From NCBI RefSeq assembly GCF_946407605.1, contig NZ_CAMJOS010000004.1, forward strand, positions 62,001-126,000: 64,000 bases of DNA, written 5' to 3'. This document shows, in pieces, positions 8,610-16,967 of the stretch. Both the position numbers and the translations under genes were made by a program. Numbering within the stretch: position 1 is the first letter of the stretch; each line of letters starts with the position of its first letter. This DNA comes from an uncultured Prevotella sp. (lineage in GTDB: Bacteria; Bacteroidota; Bacteroidia; Bacteroidales; Bacteroidaceae). A model generated the notes under the pieces. That model was not told the origin of the DNA. It saw only the letters and a program-made list of their open reading frames with translations, and made no database searches.

Positions 8610-9623
8610 TCAGGTTTTTAAGGGTGACGTGCTCTCTCGGATATTCAACTGGGCGTTGAGAACGATATGCTTGATAGTGGTATTGCCGTTAATCTGGTCA
8701 AGCAGCAGTTTCGCTGTCTTACGCCCCATATCCCTCTGGTTCTGCTTCACGAACGTCATACGGGGATACGACATGCCAGATACCCAGTCGCTCATAAAAC
8801 CAATAATGGATATATCCTGTGGAATGCGCAGCCCCTTGCTGACAATTGCCTGAAAAGCGGCATGTGTCAGAAGACCGAAGTCAGCTAAAATAGCATCAGG
8901 GGGTTCTGGAAGCGACAATAGTTCCAAAGTATCAGACAGTCCGGAGTTAAAACTAACATGACCGCATTTCACAAGTTCCTTCTTGATGGGCCTTCGTCTT
9001 TCCTTCAATGCCTCCAAATAACCATGTTTACGATCAGAGGCTTGTTTAATACGGTTGGGACCACCCAGATATGCTATTCGTTGTGCTCCGCTGTCAATCA
9101 GATGAAGTGTGGCCTGTCGAGCTGACTCAACATCATTGAAATTCACCATAGGACAGTCTATATCTGCGACACGGTCGAAAAGTACCACGGGGATATTACC
9201 ATCTTTCAATCGCTTGATATGGGTAAAGTCGGTCGTTTCCTGCGACAAACAAATGGCAATGCCTTCGACGTGCATATCCATAAGTCGCTCTACGCACTCC
9301 ACCTCGCTCACATACTTATCACCCGAATCGGTAATGATACACATATAGCCATTATTACGTGCCTCCATTTCTATCCATTTCACAATATGTGCATAGTGTG
9401 AGAACGAAATGTCGGGCACCACGATTCCCAATGTCCGCGTAGCACCATAACGCAGACTCATGGCAAAGGGATTAGGTCGGTAACCCCTTTCGTTGGCCAA
9501 CTCAGTAATCTTCTGTTTTAGGTCAGGACTAACACCAGGCTGGCCTTTCAAAGCACGTGACACCGTAGATACATTCACACCCAGCAAGCGGGCAATATCA
9601 CGTTGAGAAACACCTTTCTTCAT
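8610..9623 (-). CDS. LacI-family transcriptional regulator
   Basis: The frame can be read from 9761. The start at 9623 (MKKGVSQRDIARLLGVNVST) is preferred because the helix-turn-helix begins there, a -7 box lies just upstream, and the extra 46 residues are Cys-rich and unlike the family. That gives 337 residues, the family norm. The N-terminal HTH (VSQRDIARLLGVNVSTVSRALKG) and hinge helix (YRPNPFAMSLR) are followed by a periplasmic-binding-protein-like effector domain (TLGIVVPDISFSHYAHIVKW). It heads the esterase-GH9-sensor unit, so it probably represses that unit until a sugar is bound (inference). Repeated GTTGCG half-sites upstream of its start would allow autoregulation. Confidence 0.9.
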   Translation of the reverse strand: MKKGVSQRDIARLLGVNVSTVSRALKGQPGVSPDLKQKITELANERGYRPNPFAMSLRYGATRTLGIVVPDISFSHYAHIVKWIEMEARNNGYMCIITDSGDKYVSEVECVERLMDMHVEGIAICLSQETTDFTHIKRLKDGNIPVVLFDRVADIDCPMVNFNDVESARQATLHLIDSGAQRIAYLGGPNRIKQASDRKHGYLEALKERRRPIKKELVKCGHVSFNSGLSDTLELLSLPEPPDAILADFGLLTHAAFQAIVSKGLRIPQDISIIGFMSDWVSGMSYPRMTFVKQNQRDMGRKTAKLLLDQINGNTTIKHIVLNAQLNIRESTSPLKT

Positions 9624-9644
9624 ATTATTACTCAATAGACTGCA

Positions 9645-9652
9645 CAAAAATA
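9645..9652 (-). promoter_or_regulatory. Putative -7 box of lacI-type regulator
   Basis: The minus strand reads TATTTTTG, matching the Bacteroidota TAnnTTTG element, 21 bp upstream of the chosen start at 9623. The GTTGCG repeats lie where the -33 element would be. Confidence 0.5.
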
Positions 9653-9675
9653 CACATTTCTTTACTATTTTATAA

Positions 9676-9712
9676 CGCAACAAGTTGGAAAGTGTTGCGC
9701 AATGCGTTGCGC
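9676..9712. promoter_or_regulatory. Candidate LacI-family operator cluster
   Basis: Three GTTGCG half-sites lie here. One is inverted (CGCAAC at 9676-9681) and two are direct (9694-9699 and 9706-9711). TTGCGCAA at 9695-9702 is a perfect palindrome with a central CpG, as is common in LacI-family operators. GCGCAA and TTGCGC at 9697-9712 also form an inverted repeat with a 4-bp gap. The cluster overlaps the expected -33 region of the regulator's promoter. Binding is inferred. Confidence 0.5.
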
Positions 9713-9720
9713 TTTTGCAT

Positions 9721-9752
9721 AAAAAAACACTGGCCCGAGAAAGGCCAGTGTC
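9721..9752 (-). terminator. Intrinsic terminator of sufB
   Basis: On the minus strand, ACACTGGCC and GGCCAGTGT form a 9-bp stem around a short loop, followed by a run of seven T. It lies 22 bp after the sufB stop codon and upstream of the lacI promoter, so sufB ends here and lacI starts a new transcript. Confidence 0.85.
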
Positions 9753-9773
9753 ATGTATCATAAGTTTTCTTGT

Positions 9774-11222
9774 CTATCCTACCGTTCCTTCCAGCGAGAC
9801 GCTGAGCAGCTTTTGAGCCTCTACAGCAAACTCCATAGGAAGTTTCTGCAGCACTTCCTTGGCATAGCCATTGACAATGAGGCCTACAGCCTGCTCGGTG
9901 GGAATACCACGCTGATTACAATAGAAAAGTTGGTCTTCTGAAATCTTCGAGGTCGTAGCCTCATGCTCGAAGATGGCTGTATCGTTGTGTACATCCATAT
10001 ACGGGAAGGTATGTGCGCCACAATCCGAACCCAACAACAGCGAATCGCACGAAGAGTAATTACGGGCATTGTCGGCCGTAGCTGCTGCACGTACCAAGCC
10101 ACGATAACTATTCTGACTATGACCAGCAGAGATACCCTTTGAGATGATTGTCGACTTGGTGTTCTTACCTAGATGAATCATCTTAGTTCCTGTATCGGCC
10201 TCCTGATAGTTGTTAGTAACAGCCACAGAATAGAATTCTGCCTGTGAGTTGTCACCTCTTAATATACATGAGGGGTATTTCCATGTGATGGCACTACCCG
10301 TCTCCACCTGAGTCCACGAGAGCTTGGAGTCAACACCACGCAGGTCGCCACGCTTCGTCACAAGGTTGAGCACACCTCCCTTACCATTCTCGTCACCAGG
10401 ATACCAGTTCTGAACAGTCGAGTACTTCACCTCAGCACGATTCATCACGATAATCTCCACGATAGCAGCATGCAACTGGTTTTCATCGCGCATTGGAGCA
10501 GTACAGCCCTCTAGATAAGAAACGTAAGCATCATCGTCGGCAATAATCAATGTGCGTTCAAACTGACCCGTATTCCTAGCATTGATACGGAAATAAGAGC
10601 TCAGTTCCATAGGGCAGCGCACACCCTTGGGGATATAGACAAACGAGCCGTCGCTGAACACAGCCGAATTGAGGGCTGCAAAGAAATTATCCTTATAGGG
10701 CACCACCGTACCTAAGTACTGACGTACCAAATCGCCATGCTCTTTGATTGCCTCACCAATTGAGCAGAAAATAACGCCCTTTTCGCGAAGTTTCTCCTTA
10801 AAGGTGGTCTTCACACTCACCGAGTCCATGATGGCATCAACGGCAGTATTGCCACTAAGAGCCAAGCGCTCCTCAAGGGGGATACCCAGCTTATCGAAGG
10901 TCTTCTCCAGCTCAGGGTCAATCTTGCCATCGCCCTCAGGCTTCTTGGCCATTGGGTCAGCATAATAACTAATAGCCTGATAGTCAATCTCTGGTACATG
11001 CACATGACCCCACTTTGGTTCCTGCTGCTCCTTCCAGTAACGGAACGCCTTCAGACGAAATTCGAGCATCCACTCAGGCTCGCCTTTCTTTTGCGAGATG
11101 AGCCGCACCACATCCTCGTTCAGTCCTACGGGTATAATCTCTGTATGCACATCGGTAGTAAAGCCGAACTCATATTTCTGCTCGGCCACCTGACGTACAA
11201 ACTCATTCTTCTCATTCTGCAT
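9774..11222 (-). CDS. sufB: Fe-S cluster assembly scaffold SufB
   Basis: This 482-residue cytoplasmic protein matches SufB over its full length. Typical segments are [44 protein letters not shown] and YLEGCTAP, and the C-terminal beta-helix has [22 protein letters not shown]. SufB works with SufC (ATPase) and SufD to build iron-sulfur clusters. A strong terminator follows and the next gene is an unrelated regulator, so sufC, sufD and sufS are not co-transcribed downstream. No suf partner occurs anywhere in the window. The start at 11222 is only 8 bp from a -7 box, giving a very short leader. Confidence 0.96.
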   Translation of the reverse strand: MQNEKNEFVRQVAEQKYEFGFTTDVHTEIIPVGLNEDVVRLISQKKGEPEWMLEFRLKAFRYWKEQQEPKWGHVHVPEIDYQAISYYADPMAKKPEGDGKIDPELEKTFDKLGIPLEERLALSGNTAVDAIMDSVSVKTTFKEKLREKGVIFCSIGEAIKEHGDLVRQYLGTVVPYKDNFFAALNSAVFSDGSFVYIPKGVRCPMELSSYFRINARNTGQFERTLIIADDDAYVSYLEGCTAPMRDENQLHAAIVEIIVMNRAEVKYSTVQNWYPGDENGKGGVLNLVTKRGDLRGVDSKLSWTQVETGSAITWKYPSCILRGDNSQAEFYSVAVTNNYQEADTGTKMIHLGKNTKSTIISKGISAGHSQNSYRGLVRAAATADNARNYSSCDSLLLGSDCGAHTFPYMDVHNDTAIFEHEATTSKISEDQLFYCNQRGIPTEQAVGLIVNGYAKEVLQKLPMEFAVEAQKLLSVSLEGTVG

Positions 11223-11230
11223 ATCGGCTG

Positions 11231-11238
11231 CAAAGGTA
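11231..11238 (-). promoter_or_regulatory. Putative -7 box of sufB
   Basis: The minus strand reads TACCTTTG, an exact TAnnTTTG match, 8 bp from the sufB start codon. It is back-to-back with the rightward promoter at 11314. Confidence 0.6.
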
Positions 11239-11313
11239 CAAAGAAAAAACGAGATGCGCTTGCATTTTCATTTGTTTTTCGCCGAAAATATCGCAATTGT
11301 CAAAAAGAATCTG

Positions 11314-11321
11314 TACCTTTG
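11314..11321 (+). promoter_or_regulatory. Putative -7 box of membrane-tethered regulator gene
   Basis: TACCTTTG matches the Bacteroidota -7 consensus, 28 bp upstream of the ATG at 11350. Its position inside the longer frame that opens at 11254 argues against the upstream start. Confidence 0.6.
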
Positions 11322-11349
11322 TGCGCAAAATAATTCAATAAACGTAATC

Positions 11350-12411
11350 ATGAGATTCTTAAGAAGTGTAATCATGAGGAGAGGCATTCTCTTTTTATTG
11401 CTCGCCTTTGTGGCTCTGGCAGCACAGGCAGGAAACGAGCAAAACGCGAGTGGGCGTTCCATCATCGGTGTGTGGATGCTGGAAAGTGAGATTGCTCCCG
11501 ATGGCAGAGAAACGCACTCGATATATACACAATACACCCGATGCAAGATTTATGATGCCGACAGCACCTACTACACCGTTCAGCTTCATGCCGTGGGCAA
11601 CGAGATGCTGATCATTGCCCACGAGATGGGACGCTTTCGCCTCAACGACTCTCTCTATATGGAGCGTGATCGTGTGATGCCCTTCGAGTGGGTTGACGAC
11701 ACCACCTTTATCACCACCTTCGAGGGCTACAGGGAGCGGATGGTGCGTTCTACGACAATGACCGAGGAACGTATGGAGGAAATTCGCGAACTGGTGAGAC
11801 AACACCCCGATGATGCCGAATCACCCGTGAAGCACTATGTCTTCTCTACCACAGAGCGCAAGCTCAAAGCTACCAACCAGCTATTCCTCTATATTATAAT
11901 AGGTATGGTGGTGCTTGCGGTTGGCGTAGCCATCTATGTGTGGCGGTTGAAAAAGCACAAGCGCGCTGTGGAACGCAAACTGGCCGAGATTGAAGAGGAG
12001 CGCACGCTGCGACCCAAGATCGTAGCCGATGCCATGAAGCAGGTGGAAGCAGAATTCTTCGAGTCTGAATACTATTTGTCTTTGCGTCGACAGATTGAAG
12101 ATGGCAATAACATCAAGCCAGCAGAATGGGAGGAACTGGAACAGCGTCTGAAGGTCGTCTATCCGCATTTCAGCAGCAGTCTTTACGGTCTCTATCGCTC
12201 GGCTTCGCCGCTTGGCTCGTCCAAGAATCTCTCACCAACAGAGTACCAATTATGTATGCTTTTGAAGATTCGCACTGCCCCTGCTGAGATTGCCACGGTG
12301 CTAAACAAGGACAAGAGCACCATCAGCAGTATGCGTCGACGGCTCTACAAAAAGGTTTTCGACAAAGACGGCAGCGGAAAAGACTGGGACGAGTTTATTC
12401 TCTCATTATGA
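11350..12411 (+). CDS. Membrane-tethered LuxR-type transcriptional regulator
   Basis: The frame opens at 11254, but the start at 11350 (or 11374) is preferred because the -7 box lies between them and a signal peptide (GILFLLLAFVALAAQA) follows. From 11350 the protein has 353 residues. It has an extracytoplasmic lipocalin-like region (RSIIGVWMLESEIAPDG to about residue 130), a membrane helix at about 178-198 and a charged coiled coil. The C-terminal HTH (LSPTEYQLCMLLKI, then AEIATVLNKDKSTISSMRR) ends with DWDEFILSL. This HTH type is common in Bacteroidota regulators whose sensory part lies across the membrane. How the signal reaches DNA (in place or after proteolysis) is unknown. Targets may include the adjacent thioredoxin gene (inference). 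Confidence 0.75.
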   Translation: MRFLRSVIMRRGILFLLLAFVALAAQAGNEQNASGRSIIGVWMLESEIAPDGRETHSIYTQYTRCKIYDADSTYYTVQLHAVGNEMLIIAHEMGRFRLNDSLYMERDRVMPFEWVDDTTFITTFEGYRERMVRSTTMTEERMEEIRELVRQHPDDAESPVKHYVFSTTERKLKATNQLFLYIIIGMVVLAVGVAIYVWRLKKHKRAVERKLAEIEEERTLRPKIVADAMKQVEAEFFESEYYLSLRRQIEDGNNIKPAEWEELEQRLKVVYPHFSSSLYGLYRSASPLGSSKNLSPTEYQLCMLLKIRTAPAEIATVLNKDKSTISSMRRRLYKKVFDKDGSGKDWDEFILSL

Positions 12412-12420
12412 GGATGTTAC

Positions 12421-12455
12421 ATCGGGTTTGCAAACTTTTTGCAAACCCGATTTTT
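12421..12455 (+). terminator. Intrinsic terminator with 14-bp perfect stem
   Basis: ATCGGGTTTGCAAA (12421-12434) pairs perfectly with TTTGCAAACCCGAT (12438-12451) across a 3-nt loop and is followed by a T run. It lies 10 bp after the stop of the regulator gene. Confidence 0.88.
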
Positions 12456-12520
12456 ATATCATAGTGCAATTGCCAACTTTTTGCCAACTCCAAAGTTTGG
12501 TAAATTTCAGGAGAATTTCG

Positions 12521-12528
12521 TAACTTTG
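12521..12528 (+). promoter_or_regulatory. Promoter of DUF4369/thioredoxin gene
   Basis: TAACTTTG at 12521-12528 is the -7 box. TTTG at 12496-12499 is well placed as the -33 element. The start codon is 27 bp downstream. Confidence 0.7.
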
Positions 12529-12554
12529 CGGCAGAAAACCTAAAAAGAAACAAA

Positions 12555-13622
12555 ATGACGAAAATCCTCTTGATTATCTGTGCCTTGATGCTGACAGTGT
12601 CGGCACAGGCTCAACAAGTGAAGTACACCGTGAAGGGTGTCAGTAAGGACAACGGCAAGATGGTCTATCTCGAAGACAGATTGACCTCGAAGCTAGTGGA
12701 TAGTACACTTGTAGCCAAGGGGAAGTTCGTGTTCAAAGGTCAGGCAGATAAGAATGCTATCTTGGCTATTACGTTTGACAAGGACAATTGGCGTAGTTGG
12801 CGGACCTTGTTTTTCAACGACGGCAAGCCTGTCAGCGTCAACATGAACGACAGCACACTGAAGGGTTCGCCATTGAACGAGCGACTTTCCTATTATAATA
12901 TAGAGATAATGGGAATGCCAAGCTATTATTATCCCCAGTATCAATCCGAGATGACGAAAAAGTTGTTCGAAGAGGAGGGCGAAACCCTCTTGCCTGCTGC
13001 ATTCATCACGGAAGGTCAAAAGGTTTTTGGGACGAAAGGATTGCTGACTATTCTGGAAAAGAAACCCGCCTATGCCGAGCATCCATACGTGAAACAATAT
13101 GAGGAGAGGCTGAAGTGGATGTCTACGGCAAATTTTGTCGTGAAGTCTGGCAAAAGTGACGAACAGAAAGCCGCTGACAAGGTAGTAAAGAACGGTTTCA
13201 TCGGTCAGCAGTTTACCGACTTCGAAATGGTTGACACGCTTGGCACCATGCACAAACTTAGCGAGTATGTTGGTAACGGACATTGGCTGTTTGTTGACTT
13301 TTGGGCTTCGTGGTGTGGCCCATGTATCCGTGAGATGCCCCATGTGGTGGCGGCCTACGAGAAGTTCCATGCCAAGGGACTCGACATCGTCGGCGTCTCC
13401 CTTGACGGAAACAAGATACCATGGAAGAAAGCCATCGTCAGCCTGAACATGCCATGGGTGCATCTCTCTGAATTGAAGGGTTGGGAGTCGTTGTTCACCA
13501 AGATCTATAAGATTGACGCCATCCCCGACAACCTGCTCATTGATCCGCAAGGCAAGATCGTGGCACGTGGCTTGCGAGGCGAGGCACTGCATGAGAAGTT
13601 AAAGGAAGTGTTGGGAGAATAG
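12555..13622 (+). CDS. DUF4369 plus TlpA-like thioredoxin, exported
   Basis: The 355-residue protein has a signal peptide (cleavage after VSAQAQ). An N-terminal DUF4369-type beta domain follows (VKYTVKGVSKDNGKMVYLEDR to about residue 105), then a helical linker. The C-terminal thioredoxin fold has an intact active site FWASWCGPC (Cys254 and Cys257) and a cis-Pro segment (AIPDNLLID). Proteins of this layout are periplasmic or membrane-anchored thiol-disulfide oxidoreductases in Bacteroidota. Whether it reduces or oxidises cannot be told. It has its own promoter and terminator. A second protein of the same layout at 47875 has lost both active-site cysteines. Confidence 0.9.
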   Translation: MTKILLIICALMLTVSAQAQQVKYTVKGVSKDNGKMVYLEDRLTSKLVDSTLVAKGKFVFKGQADKNAILAITFDKDNWRSWRTLFFNDGKPVSVNMNDSTLKGSPLNERLSYYNIEIMGMPSYYYPQYQSEMTKKLFEEEGETLLPAAFITEGQKVFGTKGLLTILEKKPAYAEHPYVKQYEERLKWMSTANFVVKSGKSDEQKAADKVVKNGFIGQQFTDFEMVDTLGTMHKLSEYVGNGHWLFVDFWASWCGPCIREMPHVVAAYEKFHAKGLDIVGVSLDGNKIPWKKAIVSLNMPWVHLSELKGWESLFTKIYKIDAIPDNLLIDPQGKIVARGLRGEALHEKLKEVLGE

Positions 13623-13669
13623 TTAATCATCATAGGGCAACATAAAAAAAGATTTTATGATGGAATCAG

Positions 13670-13720
13670 GGGGTCGGAGAGTGTGATCATTCTCCGACCC
13701 CAATGATTCATTGATTTTTT
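13670..13720 (+). terminator. Intrinsic terminator of thioredoxin gene
   Basis: GGGGTCGGAGA (13670-13680) pairs perfectly with TCTCCGACCCC (13691-13701) around a 10-nt loop. A T-rich run follows at 13713-13720. Confidence 0.88.
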
Positions 13721-13760
13721 TCATTAAGATAAAAATATTCTCTTTGCTGCAAGTTTATAT

Positions 13761-13844
13761 TGCAGAGTTTGAAATATACATTGCAAAGTTTGCAATGTAA
13801 GTTGCAAAGTCTGCAATATAGATTGCAAAGTCTGCAATAGAAAA
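13761..13844. repeat. Four-unit 21-bp tandem palindromic array
   Basis: Four consecutive 21-bp units start at 13761, 13782, 13803 and 13824. Units 2-4 begin TGCAAAG followed by TTTGCAAT or TCTGCAAT. Each contains a near-perfect odd palindrome such as TTGCAAAGTTTGCAA. The first unit is the most diverged. The array lies in the 380-bp space between the convergent thioredoxin and infB genes, flanked by a terminator on each side. The rest of that space is AT-rich and shows no gene. Confidence 0.85.
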
Positions 13845-13940
13845 ATATTAGAATAGTACGACAAATTATGTAACCAAGGAAATGCCCGAAGGTATGGGCA
13901 ACGGTAAAAAAAGGAATTGAGCAGCAAATAGAAAAGGCGA

Positions 13941-13981
13941 CAAAAAAGAAAGTTGCCTGATTTTTCGAGAAATCAGGCAAC
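13941..13981 (-). terminator. Intrinsic terminator of infB operon
   Basis: GTTGCCTGATTT (13952-13963) pairs perfectly with AAATCAGGCAAC (13970-13981) around a 6-nt loop. On the minus strand a T-rich tract follows. It lies 21 bp after the infB stop codon. Confidence 0.88.
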
Positions 13982-14002
13982 CTTCCTTATATGTTGTGAT
14001 GC

Positions 14003-16891
14003 TTACAGTTTCTGCTCCACCTCAATCTCAGTGAACGTTTCAATCATATCGCCCACCTGGATGTCGTTGAAGTTGACGAGTGAGATACCACACTCCAAGC
14101 CTGTAGCCACCTCCTTCGCGTCGTCCTTATAACGCTTCAGGGCATCGATATTGGCGGTGTGAACCACAATACCGTCGCGGATAACACGGGCCTTGTCCTT
14201 GTTGTGTACCTTGCCTTCGGTAACCAGACCACCGGCAACAGTACCCACCTTCGAAATCTTGAACACCTGCTTCACCTCAATCATACCAGAGACAACCTCC
14301 TTCTTCACCTTGTCAAGCATACCCTGCATGGTGCTCTTCACCTCGTCGATAGCATCGTAGATGATAGAGTAGGTGTTGATTTCAACGCCTTCACGGTCGG
14401 CCAAGCGACGTGCCTCACCAGAAGGACGCACCTGGAAGCCAACAATGATGGCCTGCGAAGCAGAGGCGAGCATCACGTCGTTCTCAGAAATCTGACCAAC
14501 AGCCTTCGAGATAACGTTGACCTGCACCTTCTCAGTAGAGAGCTTGATAAACGAATCAGAGAGTGCCTCGATAGAACCGTCGGTATCACCCTTCACAATG
14601 ATGTTCAACTCGTGGAACTCACCCAGAGCAATACGGTGTGACAGTTCGTCAAGACCAAGCTTGGTAGTGGTACGCAACGACTGTTCACGCTGCAGCTGTA
14701 CGCGCTTATTGGCAATATCGCGAGCCTCCTGCTCTGTCTCCATCACATGGAACGAGTCACCAGCAGTAGGAGCACCGTTAAGACCCAAGATGATAGCAGG
14801 CTCAGCAGGACCGGCCTTCTCAATGCGCTGGTTACGCTCATTAAACATAGCCTTCACCTTACCCCAGGCAGTACCTGCGATAACAACGTCACCCACCTTC
14901 AGTGTACCATTCGATACGAGGACAGTAGAAACATATCCACGACCCTTGTCGAGTGAAGACTCAATGATTGAACCAGTAGCCTTACGGTTAGGATTAGCCT
15001 TCAAGTCGAGCATCTCGGCCTCAAGAAGCACCTTCTCCAGCAGCTCGTAGACACCAACACCCTTCTTGGCACTGATTTCCTGACACTGGTACTTACCACC
15101 CCACTCTTCTACAAGCAGGTTCATGTTTGCCAGGTCCTCACGAATCTTATCAGGGTTAGCACCCGGCTTATCTATCTTGTTGATAGCGAATACCATAGGC
15201 ACGTTGGCAGCCTGAGCGTGAGCGATAGCCTCCTTGGTAGTAGGCATCACAGAGTCATCGGCAGCTACTATAATGATAGCGATATCGGTTACCTGAGCAC
15301 CACGAGCACGCATAGCCGTGAAGGCCTCATGACCAGGGGTATCCAGGAAGGTGATACTCTGTCCATTCTTCAGCGTCACGTTGTAAGCACCGATGTGCTG
15401 GGTGATACCACCAGCCTCACCAGCAATCACATTAGTGTTGCGGATATGGTCGAGCAATGATGTCTTACCATGGTCAACGTGTCCCATCACCGTAACGATA
15501 GGAGCACGAGTAACGAGATCGTTCTCATCGTCCACCTCCTCAGTGATAGCCTCCTGAACCTCAGCAGAAACATATTCTGTAGTAAAGCCAAACTCCTCAG
15601 CAACGAGGTTGATGGTCTCGGCATTCAGACGCTGGTTGATAGACACCATGATACCCACAGACATACAGGTACCGATGACCTTCACCACAGGCACGTCCAT
15701 CATCGTTGCCAACTCGGATACGGTCACGAACTCGGTGAGCTTCAGCACCTTGCTCTGTGCTGCCTCGGCTGCCATCTCCTCGCTCATACGCTCCTGAACA
15801 GCATCGCGCTTCTCCTTACGGTACTTAGCGCCCTTCTTGTTCATCGTAGTCTTCGAGGTCAGACGGGCCAGTGTTTCCTTCACCTGACGAGCCACATCCT
15901 CTTCATTAGCCTCAAGAGGACGGATATTCGGACGATTTTTCTTGTTTTTCTTACCGCCGCCTTGCTGGTTGTTGCTGTCTTGGAAGTTCTGGTTTCCACC
16001 CTTATTCTTCTTTTTACCGCCCTGCTGGTCTTGCTGTTGCTGCTTAGCAGCTTCCTCTATGTCGACTCTACCGGTACGGATACGTTCACGCTTCTTTTTC
16101 TCACCAGGCTGACCATTTGGATTGCGCTGCTGAGCAGCCTTCTCTTCACGCTGCTTGCGCTTTTCTTCCTTGGTCTTCTTCTTAGGACGCGTGCTCTGGT
16201 TCAAAGTAGAAAGATCTATCTTACCCAGCACGTTCACCTTGGGAGCCAGCTTAGCCTCACTCTTCAGCGTGAAGATTTCAGGACCGTCGTTGGCCTCAGC
16301 AGATGCCTCGACAGTCTCTTCCTCCTCTTCATCATCGTAGTCAAGCTCATCCACGTCTTCAGGTTCCGTTTCCTCCTGTTCCTCAACAGGTGCGGATGTC
16401 TCAACCTTCTCTTCTTTCGCGGGCTGGGGTTTCTCCTTCACCTCTTCAACCACTTCGGGCTGCGGTTCTGGCGTTTTGGTTTCAACGGGAGCCAGGGCCT
16501 CGGCAGTGACCTCGGGCTCTTTCTTCTCCTCGGGTGCAACAGCAGCCTTCGCCTTGGATTTGCCAAGACTGTCAAGGTCTATCTTGCCCAGAGGTTTGAA
16601 CTGTTGACGAGGCTGTTCAGCAGCAGAGGGTTCTTCCACCTGAGGAGTAGCAGGTTTCTCTGCTTTCTTCTCCTTCTTTATCTTGGTGAAGAGCTTCTCA
16701 GCCTGCGTCTTCACGGCTTTATCGCCACTGAAAGCCTGCACCAGTGCCTCATACTGTTCGTCAGAGATCTTGGTGTTGGAGGTGGCGTCATCGCGAATCT
16801 CGCCCAGACTACTCTTCTTCTTAAGGAAATCAACTGCCGTCTGAAGTCCTATATTCAGTTCTGTTAATACTTTATTTAATCTTACTCCCAT
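14003..16891 (-). CDS. infB: Translation initiation factor IF-2
   Basis: This 962-residue protein delivers initiator tRNA to the ribosome. It has an N-terminal IF2_N-like helix ([20 protein letters not shown]) and a long charged, low-complexity stretch (about residues 80-390, rich in Glu, Lys and Pro, with Asn/Gln/Gly-rich runs). The GTPase core follows, with GHVDHGKTS as G1, DTPGHE as G3 and NKID as G4. EF-Tu-like domain 2, domain 3 and the C-terminal fMet-tRNA-binding domain complete it. The long N-terminal extension is usual in Bacteroidota. It is the third gene of rimP-nusA-infB, 71 bp after nusA. That spacer is a tandem 8-bp repeat. Confidence 0.98.
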   Translation of the reverse strand: MGVRLNKVLTELNIGLQTAVDFLKKKSSLGEIRDDATSNTKISDEQYEALVQAFSGDKAVKTQAEKLFTKIKKEKKAEKPATPQVEEPSAAEQPRQQFKPLGKIDLDSLGKSKAKAAVAPEEKKEPEVTAEALAPVETKTPEPQPEVVEEVKEKPQPAKEEKVETSAPVEEQEETEPEDVDELDYDDEEEEETVEASAEANDGPEIFTLKSEAKLAPKVNVLGKIDLSTLNQSTRPKKKTKEEKRKQREEKAAQQRNPNGQPGEKKKRERIRTGRVDIEEAAKQQQQDQQGGKKKNKGGNQNFQDSNNQQGGGKKNKKNRPNIRPLEANEEDVARQVKETLARLTSKTTMNKKGAKYRKEKRDAVQERMSEEMAAEAAQSKVLKLTEFVTVSELATMMDVPVVKVIGTCMSVGIMVSINQRLNAETINLVAEEFGFTTEYVSAEVQEAITEEVDDENDLVTRAPIVTVMGHVDHGKTSLLDHIRNTNVIAGEAGGITQHIGAYNVTLKNGQSITFLDTPGHEAFTAMRARGAQVTDIAIIIVAADDSVMPTTKEAIAHAQAANVPMVFAINKIDKPGANPDKIREDLANMNLLVEEWGGKYQCQEISAKKGVGVYELLEKVLLEAEMLDLKANPNRKATGSIIESSLDKGRGYVSTVLVSNGTLKVGDVVIAGTAWGKVKAMFNERNQRIEKAGPAEPAIILGLNGAPTAGDSFHVMETEQEARDIANKRVQLQREQSLRTTTKLGLDELSHRIALGEFHELNIIVKGDTDGSIEALSDSFIKLSTEKVQVNVISKAVGQISENDVMLASASQAIIVGFQVRPSGEARRLADREGVEINTYSIIYDAIDEVKSTMQGMLDKVKKEVVSGMIEVKQVFKISKVGTVAGGLVTEGKVHNKDKARVIRDGIVVHTANIDALKRYKDDAKEVATGLECGISLVNFNDIQVGDMIETFTEIEVEQKL

Positions 16892-16903
16892 GCTTTAATT
16901 TTC

Positions 16904-16967
16904 CAATTTTACGATTTTACGAATTTACAATTGTCCAATAGTGAAATGGTCAAATTGTCAAATTACT
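16904..16967. repeat. 8-bp tandem repeat filling the nusA-infB spacer
   Basis: Eight consecutive octads run from 16904: CAATTTTA, CGATTTTA, CGAATTTA, CAATTGTC, CAATAGTG, AAATGGTC, AAATTGTC and AAATTACT. The last overlaps the nusA stop codon. They are imperfect but keep an AATT-like core in a constant register. Confidence 0.65.

Noticed and set aside
9624..9761. N-terminal extension of the LacI-type regulator
   Set aside because: The extra 46 residues are Cys-rich, precede the HTH and run through the -7 box and operator region.
13761..13844. Possible CRISPR array
   Set aside because: Units are contiguous without spacers, only 21 bp long, and there are no cas genes. The same applies to the arrays at 20953 and 45145.
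13708..13980. A 90-codon minus-strand frame encoding repeats such as CRLCNLY and CKLCNVY
   Set aside because: It arises from the 21-bp tandem array (21 is a multiple of 3) and runs across the infB terminator, with no start context.
15470..16867. A 465-codon open frame on the plus strand opposite infB
   Set aside because: It is the complement of the biased codons of infB. It is Leu- and His-rich, has no domain signature and no promoter.
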